A DNA stretch of 34,665 nucleotides, taken from the NCBI GenBank assembly GCA_910577055.1, contig CAJTKX010000007.1:1-34665 (forward strand). Direction: 5' to 3'. Of this stretch, positions 16,298-23,422 are shown in pieces (the first letter of the stretch is position 1; each line of letters begins with the position of its first letter). The position numbers were made by a program, and so were the translations under genes. Under the pieces are notes generated by a model. It did no database searches. It saw nothing but the letters and a program-made list of their open reading frames with translations, and was not told the DNA's origin. The DNA is from an uncultured Christensenella sp. (GTDB lineage Bacteria > Bacillota > Clostridia > Christensenellales > Borkfalkiaceae).

Positions 16298-16306
16298 CCA
16301 AAACAT

Positions 16307-16338
16307 AGGCTAACCGTTTAAAGGTTTTGCCCTTGTTG
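16307..16338 (-). repeat. 32-bp inverted repeat, right arm
   Basis: Partner of 16082-16113. On the minus strand it begins exactly where the antisense transcript is predicted to start. Confidence 0.7.
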
Positions 16339-16343
16339 TTTTT

Positions 16344-16372
16344 ATTTTAACACGACTATTCGGGTTTGTCAA
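16344..16372 (-). promoter_or_regulatory. Antisense RNA promoter
   Basis: On the minus strand TTGACA (16372-16367), 17 bp, TAAAAT (16349-16344). The -35 box begins four bases past the stop codon of the XRE gene, so read-through from that gene would also produce antisense RNA. Confidence 0.75.
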
Positions 16373-16375
16373 CGG

Positions 16376-16585
16376 TTATTCGTCCTTTAAGCCCAATAAA
16401 TAATCTGCGGAAACGTCGAAAAATTTTGACATATCCGCAAGTAGCGTAAGCGGCGGTTCACGTTGAGCCTTTTCATAATGCAAATATGTTACGCTGTTTA
16501 TATTCAGTTTTTCCGCAACTTGTTTTTGCGTAAGCCCCATAGCTACCCGCAACTCTTTTAATCTTTCGCCAAGCAATATTTTCAT
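16376..16585 (-). CDS. XRE-family HTH regulator, 69 aa
   Basis: A minimal Cro/C1-type DNA-binding protein made almost wholly of the five-helix domain: LGERLKELRVAMGLTQKQVA, then EKLNINSVTYLHYEKAQREP and FDVSADYLLGLKDE. Such proteins repress promoters by dimer binding. GTAGGAAA precedes the ATG. It is divergent from the 67-aa gene, with inverted repeats between them, and lies directly upstream of the antisense RNA promoter. Confidence 0.92.
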   Translation of the reverse strand: MKILLGERLKELRVAMGLTQKQVAEKLNINSVTYLHYEKAQREPPLTLLADMSKFFDVSADYLLGLKDE

Positions 16586-16604
16586 AGTTTTCCTACTTAT
16601 ATAC

Positions 16605-16633
16605 TTGACATATTACCGTTTTGGTAGTACAAT
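16605..16633 (+). promoter_or_regulatory. Promoter of the 67-aa gene
   Basis: TTGACA (16605-16610), 17 bp, TACAAT (16628-16633). The palindromic TACC-N5-GGTA at 16614-16626 sits inside the spacer, a classic repressor position. Confidence 0.75.
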
Positions 16634-16659
16634 TACAGCAAAACTACCAATTCGTTAGT
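16614..16659. promoter_or_regulatory. Candidate XRE operators
   Basis: TACC/GGTA (16614-16626), TTGGTAG/CTACCAA arms (16621-16627 and 16644-16650) and the imperfect palindrome around ACTACCAATTCGTTAGT (16643-16659) overlap the -10 and the start of the plus-strand promoter. They are probably bound by the adjacent XRE protein. Confidence 0.5.
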
Positions 16660-16674
16660 TGTGGGGGTGTAATT

Positions 16675-16878
16675 ATGGCGGAGCATTTATATTCAGTAGA
16701 TAACAGAAGCGAAGACGGGTTTCAATATACCGTGGAAGCGCACGATTTGTTAATCGATATAAAGGTGCTTTTAAAAGAGTACTATGCGGCAACGTTTAAT
16801 AACGACGGGCAAACGCTTATTATGCGCTTTAATAACGGGCAAGTGTTTCATCTTACTCTAAAAGAAAAAACGATATAA
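16675..16878 (+). CDS. Hypothetical protein, 67 aa
   Basis: The ATG at 16675 is chosen because GGGGGTG lies five bases upstream; a longer reading from 16621 would start inside the promoter. The protein is a small alpha/beta fold: a beta-strand pair (EDGFQYTVEAHDLL), a helix (IDIKVLLKEYYAATF), and a beta-hairpin at the end (GQTLIMRFNNGQVFHLTL). No known domain recognised. Paired with a divergent XRE repressor, so possibly autoregulated module cargo. Confidence 0.7.
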   Translation: MAEHLYSVDNRSEDGFQYTVEAHDLLIDIKVLLKEYYAATFNNDGQTLIMRFNNGQVFHLTLKEKTI

Positions 16879-16916
16879 AAAAATCTCCGCCTTTAGGGTA
16901 ATTCCCATAGGGAATT
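16877..16916. repeat. Inverted element end, left
   Basis: AAAAAAATCTCCGC (16877-16890) plus the palindrome AATTCCCATAGGGAATT (16900-16916). The same pair, inverted, lies at 17996-18034. Confidence 0.75.
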
Positions 16917-16990
16917 TAATAAGACGCAAATAAAAAGATTTAGGCATAGTGTTAAGCTGTACCTTTTCTGTACTTTTTTTCGTGAACGAA

Positions 16991-17010
16991 CTAGGCTACT
17001 CGTAGCCTAG
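16991..17010 (+). other. Hairpin
   Basis: CTAGGCTAC / GTAGCCTAG, 9 bp with a TC loop, inside the element left end. A comparable hairpin follows the related palindrome near 33683. Confidence 0.55.
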
Positions 17011-17057
17011 TGAGATATAGATATGTTTTATATTTCCCGCAAAATTCAATCAATCGG

Positions 17058-17086
17058 TTGCGCATTTTCATTTTTCGTGATATAAT
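17058..17086 (+). promoter_or_regulatory. Promoter of the metallo-beta-lactamase-fold gene
   Basis: TTGCGC (17058-17063), 17 bp, TATAAT (17081-17086). Predicted start near 17093. Confidence 0.7.
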
Positions 17087-17092
17087 AGCTGA

Positions 17093-17113
17093 ACGATAAA
17101 CAGTAATTTAGCG
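17093..17113 (+). promoter_or_regulatory. 5'-terminal leader motif, copy 3
   Basis: Starts at the predicted +1 and differs at one base from the 21-nt leader at 415-435. AAGGAT at 17115-17120 follows just before the ATG. Confidence 0.6.
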
Positions 17114-17123
17114 TAAGGATACT

Positions 17124-17888
17124 ATGATTGATAGCGAATATAATGAAACAATAAAATCCGATGTTTTGAACTTCGGAAATAGAATTGTAAACTGTTGGGG
17201 GTACCGAATTGATAACGGATATGTCATTATAGATACAGGCTATGAAAATAGTTATAGGAATTTCAAAAAGAAACTGAAAGCAAATAATATTAAAATCAAT
17301 CAAATTAAATATTGCTTTATGACACACGCACACGACGACCACGCCGGATTTATAAATCAGCTTTTGTTCGATAATCAAGAAGTGAAAGTCATTATGAGCG
17401 ATAAAGGGATTGACACTTTACGCAAAGGGCAAAACTCTTTTGTCGGCGGTTGTACAAGTAAACTTGCACTTGCATTTTGCAATGTGATGAAGTTGTTCGG
17501 GATGGGACAGCACAAATTTCCGCCTATACAAGCCGAATATGAAAGTAGGCTAATCATTATATCAAATGACAATAGGGCTTATTTGGAACAAGAGCTAAAC
17601 GGCAAAATCGTAGAAACAGCAGGACATACTTCTGATTCTATTTCGTTGCTTTTGAATAATGGCTATCTGTTTTGCGGTGATGCGGCAATGAACGGATTTC
17701 CAAGCAAACACAACATAACGATTTGGGCGGAAGATAAGGTAGCATTTTTGCAGTCGTGGCAAAAGATTATTACATTACAGCCTACCAAAATTTTTTCGGG
17801 GCACGGAAAACCGTTTAATGTTCAAATTCTAAAAAGGAATATCGGATTTGTCGAAAACATAAAATTGCACGCTCTAAAACACAAATAA
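17124..17888 (+). CDS. Metallo-beta-lactamase-fold hydrolase
   Basis: 254 aa. The full metal-binding set is visible: THAHDDHAG (His68, His70, Asp72, His73), AGHTSDS (His168), CGDAAM (Asp186) and GHGKP (His227). This superfamily hydrolyses esters, thioesters or phosphodiesters; the substrate cannot be told. A loop of about 35 residues with CNVMKLFGMGQHKFPP between the second and third metal motifs could cap the active site. The gene is enclosed by inverted repeats (16877-16916 and 17996-18034), and its leader matches that of the 456 gene, both pointing to horizontal transfer. It is more AT-rich than the neighbouring core genes. Confidence 0.88.
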   Translation: MIDSEYNETIKSDVLNFGNRIVNCWGYRIDNGYVIIDTGYENSYRNFKKKLKANNIKINQIKYCFMTHAHDDHAGFINQLLFDNQEVKVIMSDKGIDTLRKGQNSFVGGCTSKLALAFCNVMKLFGMGQHKFPPIQAEYESRLIIISNDNRAYLEQELNGKIVETAGHTSDSISLLLNNGYLFCGDAAMNGFPSKHNITIWAEDKVAFLQSWQKIITLQPTKIFSGHGKPFNVQILKRNIGFVENIKLHALKHK

Positions 17889-17921
17889 ATTTCAATTTAT
17901 CTTTCTAAATAGTTTGTAGTA

Positions 17922-17954
17922 AAACGCTCTCGAACATTTCGTTCGAGAGCGTTT
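17922..17954 (+). terminator. Terminator-like hairpin
   Basis: AAACGCTCTCGAAC / GTTCGAGAGCGTTT, 14 bp perfect, loop ATTTC. The T-tract is short. Confidence 0.75.
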
Positions 17955-17995
17955 GTCATCGCTTGAAAATACAACTCTTAAAAATCTAGTTTTTT

Positions 17996-18034
17996 AATTC
18001 CCTATGGGAAGTGCGCTTTTGCGGAGATTTTTTT
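17996..18034. repeat. Inverted element end, right
   Basis: AATTCCCTATGGGAA (17996-18010) and GCGGAGATTTTTTT (18021-18034), the inverted counterpart of 16877-16916. The outer 14 bp match perfectly. No clear target duplication was seen outside. Confidence 0.75.
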
Positions 18035-18045
18035 GTTTGTTTCTA

Positions 18046-18474
18046 TTAAGCGTTTTTAAAGATATTGAACACATCGCCCGTGGGTACGCCTATATAAACG
18101 CAATCGCCGTTAATCAAGCCCGATTCAACAGCTTCGTCATAGGCTGAAGTATCTTTCGAACCGTCGTCTTTCGTCGTAGTCATCAAGTCCTTAATCTTGT
18201 CGGCGGAAGGATACTTTATGTAAGTTGCAACGGGAATTTTACCGGTAGCTTTGTCATACACAACGTAAATCGCGTAGGAAGACGCATCTTTCGCGTCCTC
18301 GTCGCTGAAACCTTTATCCTTCAACTCATCTTCGCTTGCCGCATGGGACGAAACAGTGTAACCCGCGTCCTCATACGCTTTCTGTATGCTGCCCGCTTTG
18401 CTGCAACCCGCAAGGGTCAAGGCAAGTACAACGGTAAGCAACGCCATACTTATTCCGGCAATAATCTTTTTCAT
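18046..18474 (-). CDS. Small secreted lipoprotein, 142 aa
   Basis: ATG at 18474 is chosen because GAGGTG ends six bases upstream; an in-frame GTG lies within that ribosome site. The signal peptide MKKIIAGISMALLTVVLALT ends in lipobox LAGC (Cys24). The mature part is acidic and ends with a compact alpha/beta region containing YAIYVVYDKATGKIPVATY and CVYIGVPTGDVFNIFK. I do not know its function. Its own promoter is strong. The gene ends 12 bp after the right end of the metallo-beta-lactamase element. Confidence 0.8.
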   Translation of the reverse strand: MKKIIAGISMALLTVVLALTLAGCSKAGSIQKAYEDAGYTVSSHAASEDELKDKGFSDEDAKDASSYAIYVVYDKATGKIPVATYIKYPSADKIKDLMTTTKDDGSKDTSAYDEAVESGLINGDCVYIGVPTGDVFNIFKNA

Positions 18475-18503
18475 TATAATCACCTCTTAATTTATTTTAT
18501 TGA

Positions 18504-18532
18504 AGTATAACACTTAACGCGTGCCGTGTCAA
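18504..18532 (-). promoter_or_regulatory. Promoter of the 142-aa lipoprotein
   Basis: On the minus strand TTGACA (18532-18527), 17 bp, TATACT (18509-18504). Confidence 0.8.
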
Positions 18533-18584
18533 TACCGAAATGCGGCGCGGTTTCCGTTTTTTTAAACTAAATTATTTTCAGATA

Positions 18585-18613
18585 TTGATTTTTAACTTTT
18601 CCCGTATTATAAT
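18585..18613 (+). promoter_or_regulatory. Promoter of pfk
   Basis: TTGATT (18585-18590), 17 bp, TATAAT (18608-18613). A TACGGCG/CGCCGTA hairpin (18623-18639) begins near the predicted transcription start. Confidence 0.75.
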
Positions 18614-18663
18614 TAACTTGTCTACGGCGCATCGCCGTAATTTTAGATATAAGGGGAAAATAA

Positions 18664-19905
18664 ATGAAAAACGTAATCGTAGGACAGTCGGGCGGGCCTA
18701 CCTCCGTCATAAATTCGTCGCTTTTGGGCGTATACAAAACGGCAAAGGATAGGGGGGCGGACGTCGTTTACGGAATGGTCCACGGCATAAAAGGGCTTTT
18801 GGATAGGGACGTTGTAGACCTTTCTACCCGTATTAAAAACGACTTGGATATGGACCTTTTAAAAAGGACCCCCTCATCGTTTTTGGGCAGCTGCCGCTAT
18901 AAATTGCCCGACATTAAAGGCAACGAAGCCACTTACGACAAAATTTTTGCTATTTTAAAGGAGCTTGAAATTTACGCGTTTTTCTATATCGGCGGCAACG
19001 ACAGTATGGATACGATTATGCGCCTTACGGACTACGCAAAAATAATCAAATCGCCAATAAAGTTCATCGGCGTTCCCAAAACCATTGACAACGACCTTGC
19101 AATAACCGACCACACTCCCGGTTTCGGCAGCGCGGCAAAATACATAGCGGCAACCACCAAGGAAATTATACGCGACGGCTTGGTTTACGACTATCCCGTG
19201 GTATCCGTTATAGAGGTTATGGGCAGAAACGCGGGTTGGCTTACCGCCGCAACTGCGCTTGCAAAGGGCGAAGACTGCGAGGGCGTAGACCTTATATATT
19301 TGCCCGAGGTCACGTTTGACGTGGATAAATTTATTAAAGACGTGGGCAACCTTTTAAAGGAAGAGCGTTCCGTGGTTATCGCAGTATCCGAAGGCGTTAA
19401 AATCGCCGACGGCAGATACGTTTGCGAGCTTGCCGACCACGTTGACTATGTGGACGCGTTCGGGCACAAACAGCTTGCGGGCACGGCAAGATACCTTGCC
19501 GGCAAGATTGCCGAAAATTACGGCGTTAAGACAAGGGCTATCGAGCTTTCTTCGTTGCAGCGTTGCGCGGCGCACATTCAAGCGAGAATCGACGTAACCG
19601 AAGCGTTTAACTGCGGCGGTGCGGGCGTTAAAGCCGCGTTCGAGGGCAAAAGCGGTCAAGTTATCACCTTAAAGCGCGTTTCCGAGGACCCGTATATGTG
19701 TATCACCGAAGAGGCGGACGTGCACCTTATAGCAAACGTAGAGAAGAAAGTCCCGCGCGAGTGGATAAACAAGGACGGCACGAACGTCACGCACGAGCTT
19801 GTTCACTACATAATGCCTTTAATTCAAGCCGAAATTACTCCGCTTTGGATAAACGGGTTGCCTAGGCATATACGTTTGCACACTAAATCTACCATAAAAA
19901 AATAA
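18664..19905 (+). CDS. 6-phosphofructokinase, probably PPi-dependent
   Basis: 413 aa, cytosolic glycolytic enzyme phosphorylating fructose 6-phosphate. The N-terminal GQSGGPTSVIN is the nucleotide/phosphoryl loop. The donor-determining residues are of the pyrophosphate type: Asp113 in GGNDS (110-114) and Lys139 in PKTIDND (138-144), where ATP enzymes have Gly at both. The residue before Asp113 is Asn rather than Asp. EVMGRNAGWL and the substrate-binding PEVTFD also match. AAGGGGA precedes the ATG. PPi use would make the step reversible and energy-saving. Confidence 0.92.
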   Translation: MKNVIVGQSGGPTSVINSSLLGVYKTAKDRGADVVYGMVHGIKGLLDRDVVDLSTRIKNDLDMDLLKRTPSSFLGSCRYKLPDIKGNEATYDKIFAILKELEIYAFFYIGGNDSMDTIMRLTDYAKIIKSPIKFIGVPKTIDNDLAITDHTPGFGSAAKYIAATTKEIIRDGLVYDYPVVSVIEVMGRNAGWLTAATALAKGEDCEGVDLIYLPEVTFDVDKFIKDVGNLLKEERSVVIAVSEGVKIADGRYVCELADHVDYVDAFGHKQLAGTARYLAGKIAENYGVKTRAIELSSLQRCAAHIQARIDVTEAFNCGGAGVKAAFEGKSGQVITLKRVSEDPYMCITEEADVHLIANVEKKVPREWINKDGTNVTHELVHYIMPLIQAEITPLWINGLPRHIRLHTKSTIKK

Positions 19906-19922
19906 TTTAGGCGGCAAGTCTG

Positions 19923-19958
19923 ACCGCCGCGCGGTAAAACCGCGCGGCGGTTATTTTT
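19923..19958. terminator. Terminator of pfk
   Basis: ACCGCCGCGCGGT / ACCGCGCGGCGGT, 13 bp with AAA loop, then TATTTTTT. It abuts the stop codon of the minus-strand 74-aa gene. Confidence 0.92.
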
Positions 19959-20175
19959 TGTTGCGTAGGCGGTTTGAAATTTCCTCGTGGCGGGCGATTA
20001 CGTTCGCCATTACGTTATTTTCGTAAATTTCGGGTGAAGGAGCGGGCGCGGACGGCTGTTGTTTGGGCGGCGGAGGAGCGTTCGGCGCGGTTTCAGCCCC
20101 GTCGGGGGCGTCGTTTCTTTTCCCCGACAGACTTTCAAAGGCTTTTAAAAAATCCAAAAGCGCAAATTTTTCCAA
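19951..20175 (-). CDS. Small hypothetical protein with proline linker, 74 aa
   Basis: TTG start, supported by AAGGAG seven bases upstream; no ATG is available in frame. The protein has two probable helices (residues 1-17, MEKFALLDFLKAFESLS, and 52-74, ENNVMANVIARHEEISNRLR) joined by a Pro/Ala-rich linker around PNAPPPPKQQPSAPAPSP. It might tether two partners. Family not recognised. Confidence 0.65.
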   Translation of the reverse strand: MEKFALLDFLKAFESLSGKRNDAPDGAETAPNAPPPPKQQPSAPAPSPEIYENNVMANVIARHEEISNRLRNKK

Positions 20176-20213
20176 AATTATTTCTCCTTTTTTTAAAATT
20201 AAGGCGTTTTTTA

Positions 20214-20242
20214 TTGATAAAAAACTTTCGTTGATATATAAT
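20214..20242 (+). promoter_or_regulatory. Promoter of the 759-aa surface protein
   Basis: TTGATA (20214-20219), 17 bp, TATAAT (20237-20242). Confidence 0.75.
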
Positions 20243-20295
20243 TGGTTATAACTGAAATTATCTTTTGTGCGTATTTCCGACTTTGGAGTTTTAAT

Positions 20296-22575
20296 ATGGG
20301 TAAACGGTTTACTAAAATTATATGCGCGATGACTGCCTCAACTTTCATAATCGGCGCGGTTGCCGCTACTGGTTGCGGCGGGTATTACAGCGCTTCCCCG
20401 CTTACGGGCGATTATAAAGGCGAGGTGTCCTCAAACGGCGGCTTTGCGGTAGAAAAGGGCAATTATATCTACTATATAAACGGAGTAGAGGAAAGCACCG
20501 CTTTAAACGATTACGGCACTCCCGTTAAAGGCGCGATTTACCGCGTTGCCAAGGACGACCTTGAAAAAAGAAATTATTCAAGCGTTCAAAGGGTCGTGCC
20601 CGGCATAGCGTATTCTACCGACTATAACGCGGGCATCTTCATTTACGGCGACAGAATTTATTACGGAACGCCTTCCACTGCGAAGAACTCCGAAGGCGTG
20701 GTGCAAAACAGCTACCTCGATATGAAAAGCAGTAAGCTCGACGGCACCGAAACGTTGAAAGAAGCGTACGTTTCTTTTCCGTCCGCCGCGTACGAATACC
20801 GCTTTGTGGAAGAGGGCGATACGGTTTACCTTATGTATATCGCCACCGAGGAAAAGCTTTACGACGAGGAAACGGGCGTAACCAATCTTCACAGCTACAA
20901 CACCGCTACGGGCGTGGACACATTGCTTGCGTATAACGTAAGCGCAGTCACTTTCGACAGCGCCGATAAAACGAATTCCCGCGTTTATTACACGATGAAC
21001 GTTTACGACTATTCGGGCACTTCCAACACGGCTTACGGCTACAATCAGCTATATACCGTTAAGGCGGACGCAACCGTAGACAAGTTTGCGGGCAAGCTGA
21101 ACGCAGACACCGTAAAGGGATGGAACGATAACGAGGACGACGGCACGGTTGACAGATATGTCAACTGCGGAGATTTGGTCCTCGACGGTATAGGTTACAG
21201 CGATTATCTCGGAAACACGCTTTCGTTAACGCCTTTCAATACCGGCGAACGCAACGAAGTGACAAACGATTTAAGCTACACCTACACAGTGCAACAGTAC
21301 TCGAACGGCAGCGTATATTATACGCGTTCGACTAAGCTTGACAGCGTTAACAAATATCTTTTTTCTTTAAAAGACGACGCCGAATTAAAACCCATTGCCA
21401 ACAATCTTGCGGACGACGAAGCTATTTTGAACGACGGCACCGCAGCGGGCGGTTATTACTTCGTTAACGGCAAAGACGGCAAACCCGCAGTTATCTGTGC
21501 GGAGAGCTCGGGCGGAATTTCAATAAACTACTTTGTCGATAATAAGCTTGGCGATAAGCTTTTAGACGTTCCCTCAACCGAGGGCACTAACACTTATTAC
21601 CCCATAATAAAGGCGAAAGTCGGCACGGCTACCATTTTAAGCGTTGAGGGCGATTATCTTTATTATTCGGTATCGGACAGTAACGGCTATTCGATTAACC
21701 GTGTAAATTACACCGGTTCGCAAGACGATTATTGGTATGCGAATTTGCAAGATGAGTCCGCGGACGACTTTATTCAAGACTATAAGACGGTAAAAGTGCT
21801 TGACTTGTCTGCAAGTTCAAGTTGGTACAAGCCCGAATTTATCCAAAATTATATTTTGTTTGCAAGCACCACTTCGAACATGACCAATTACAACTATATT
21901 ATGGTATTCGACTTGGGCGATATGAATAACGGAGATATCCGCAAGCTTAACGAGCAGTACGAAGGCATCGAAAAGATAATTTCCGAAACCTTCGGCGATG
22001 CGGACAAGTACCCCGCGAAGAATTACGCGAATTTGCAAAATGCGTTGAGATACGCGTTCTACAACGGCGATTACGATTATCTTAAAGAGTACGCAAAGGA
22101 ATTGAACGACGCGCGCGACGACGATGCGGACTATATCTATTCCGAACAGACTTTTGCCGAATACGACAACTTCCTTAAACCTACCGCAGACAATGCGTGG
22201 AAGGACTACCGAGATACGCGTAAGGTAAACGGCAATGACGTTTACGCAAACAACCGCGACTATTACTACAGCGTTTTGGGCGAGATGTCCGAAGCGGATA
22301 TCAAGGCGTATGCCGAAGGCTTGAAGGTGTCCTACCTTGTTGCGAAAGCCGAGGAAGAGCCCGAAGTAAGTTGGTTCGAGGGGCTGTCTACTGTTGAAAA
22401 GGTATTCTTTATTATAGGTATGTGCTTAATCGGCGCGCTTGTGATAGTAGGTTGCGTATGGCTTTCGGTATTCCTTGTAAAACGCAAGAAACATCAGCCC
22501 GAAGAGCGCAGAAGAAGAATTAAAGTCGATACGACCGACGACAAGAGCGTGGACGTTTACGACTATAACGAGTGA
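20296..22575 (+). CDS. Doubly anchored extracytoplasmic lipoprotein, 759 aa
   Basis: Start at ATG 20296 (GGAG seven bases upstream); the longer frame from 20242 would begin in the promoter. A signal peptide ends in lipobox ATGC (Cys27). The extracellular body is Tyr/Asp-rich with recurrent beta-strand motifs such as YIYYING, RIYYGTPS, YLYYSVSD and YNYIMVFDLGD, suggesting a beta-propeller of the DUF5050 kind. A helical Asp-rich region follows (around 560-690). Near the C-terminus a membrane segment (VFFIIGMCLIGALVIVGCVW) is followed by a basic then acidic cytosolic tail. Both a lipid and a TM anchor would be unusual. Function unknown; a sensor or scaffold is possible. Confidence 0.8.
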   Translation: MGKRFTKIICAMTASTFIIGAVAATGCGGYYSASPLTGDYKGEVSSNGGFAVEKGNYIYYINGVEESTALNDYGTPVKGAIYRVAKDDLEKRNYSSVQRVVPGIAYSTDYNAGIFIYGDRIYYGTPSTAKNSEGVVQNSYLDMKSSKLDGTETLKEAYVSFPSAAYEYRFVEEGDTVYLMYIATEEKLYDEETGVTNLHSYNTATGVDTLLAYNVSAVTFDSADKTNSRVYYTMNVYDYSGTSNTAYGYNQLYTVKADATVDKFAGKLNADTVKGWNDNEDDGTVDRYVNCGDLVLDGIGYSDYLGNTLSLTPFNTGERNEVTNDLSYTYTVQQYSNGSVYYTRSTKLDSVNKYLFSLKDDAELKPIANNLADDEAILNDGTAAGGYYFVNGKDGKPAVICAESSGGISINYFVDNKLGDKLLDVPSTEGTNTYYPIIKAKVGTATILSVEGDYLYYSVSDSNGYSINRVNYTGSQDDYWYANLQDESADDFIQDYKTVKVLDLSASSSWYKPEFIQNYILFASTTSNMTNYNYIMVFDLGDMNNGDIRKLNEQYEGIEKIISETFGDADKYPAKNYANLQNALRYAFYNGDYDYLKEYAKELNDARDDDADYIYSEQTFAEYDNFLKPTADNAWKDYRDTRKVNGNDVYANNRDYYYSVLGEMSEADIKAYAEGLKVSYLVAKAEEEPEVSWFEGLSTVEKVFFIIGMCLIGALVIVGCVWLSVFLVKRKKHQPEERRRRIKVDTTDDKSVDVYDYNE

Positions 22576-22594
22576 TTTGATTTTGAAAACGGCA

Positions 22595-22629
22595 AAAGCC
22601 GCCGACGCGTTTGACGCGTCGGCGGCTTT
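22595..22629 (+). terminator. Terminator-like hairpin
   Basis: AAAGCCGCCGACGCG / CGCGTCGGCGGCTTT, 15 bp perfect, loop TTTGA, short T run. Confidence 0.8.
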
Positions 22630-22720
22630 CGGCTTGAAGAGAGACGTCTTGGAATAAAAAATATTGAAATTAAGATAAATAATAAAACGGAATTTTTTAA
22701 AAAAAAGAATAAAAAAACAG

Positions 22721-22749
22721 TTTACAAAAAAGATAAATATTAATATAAT
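22721..22749 (+). promoter_or_regulatory. Promoter of the acidic zinc-ribbon gene
   Basis: TTTACA (22721-22726), 17 bp, TATAAT (22744-22749). The ~93-nt leader includes a possible imperfect hairpin at 22790-22829 (GCCC...GGGC). The 22630-22720 stretch is AT-rich and holds nothing else recognisable. Confidence 0.75.
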
Positions 22750-22849
22750 GTTAGCACTTAATATATAAGATATTATCGGAGCAGCTAAAAGCCCGTCCGT
22801 CGCGTTTGGCGAAAGAGCGCGGCAAGGGCAACCCGATATGGAGATATTT

Positions 22850-23347
22850 ATGGTTAAATACGTTAAATGTCCGCGTTGTGAGCTTAATTATATAGACGAG
22901 GAAAAGCAAGAATACTGCGACGTATGCATCGCGGAAATGAAGGGCAACAAACTTCAATTTGCCGACCTTGAAGACGAGGATTTCGAAGAGCTTGACGCCG
23001 AGCTTGAACAAGACGAGTTGTGCCCCGTTTGCGGCGTAAACCGCATTCGCGCCGGCGAAAAAATGTGCGAAAGCTGCAAAAATCAGCAAGAATACGAAGA
23101 TGACGACGAGGTCGATATCGACAGCGACGAGGAGTGGAAGAATTACCTCGAAGAAGAGGACGACGGCGACTTGAAGGTCGACGAAGAGTTGCAAGAAGAG
23201 ATAGAGGAGGAGTTCGCCGAGGAAGAGGACGAATTTGCCGACGAGGAAGAATTCTTGGACGAGGACGTGGACTCGCTGTCCGATTTGGAGGACGACGAGT
23301 ACGACGACGATGAAGATGACGAAGAAGAGGACGACGGCGACTTTTAA
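22850..23347 (+). CDS. Zinc-ribbon protein with long acidic tail, 165 aa
   Basis: ATG at 22850 preferred over 22838 because GGAG lies seven bases before it. Two treble-clef or ribbon-like cysteine sets are visible: Cys7/Cys10...Cys23/Cys26 (KCPRCELNYI...YCDVC) and Cys58/Cys61...Cys73/Cys76 (CPVCG...CESC). From residue 82 the sequence is nearly all Asp and Glu with few hydrophobics. Acidic tails of this sort mimic nucleic acid or bind basic proteins; that is inference. The N-terminal ribbon resembles one seen on several clostridial proteins. Monocistronic. Confidence 0.78.
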   Translation: MVKYVKCPRCELNYIDEEKQEYCDVCIAEMKGNKLQFADLEDEDFEELDAELEQDELCPVCGVNRIRAGEKMCESCKNQQEYEDDDEVDIDSDEEWKNYLEEEDDGDLKVDEELQEEIEEEFAEEEDEFADEEEFLDEDVDSLSDLEDDEYDDDEDDEEEDDGDF

Positions 23348-23361
23348 ATAAAGGCATTATA

Positions 23362-23397
23362 GCCGCCCCGCAAGGCAATCTTGCGGGGCGGCTTTTT
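23362..23397 (+). terminator. Rho-independent terminator
   Basis: GCCGCCCCGCAAG / CTTGCGGGGCGGC, loop GCAAT, followed by T5. Confidence 0.93.
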
Positions 23398-23422
23398 GTT
23401 TCGGTTCGGCAAAAGACACTTA

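Larger units (their letters stand above)
16257..16338 (-). ncRNA. Candidate antisense RNA, about 80 nt
   Basis: Predicted to start at 16337-16338 from the promoter at 16344-16372 and to stop at the shared terminator. It overlaps the 3' end of the sense mRNA and carries the right arm of the 32-bp inverted repeat. No ORF with a ribosome site is present. Confidence 0.6.

Noticed and set aside
20242..20295. 18-residue N-terminal extension of the surface lipoprotein
   Set aside because: It starts within the -10 box and would spoil the signal peptide; the ATG at 20296 has GGAG.
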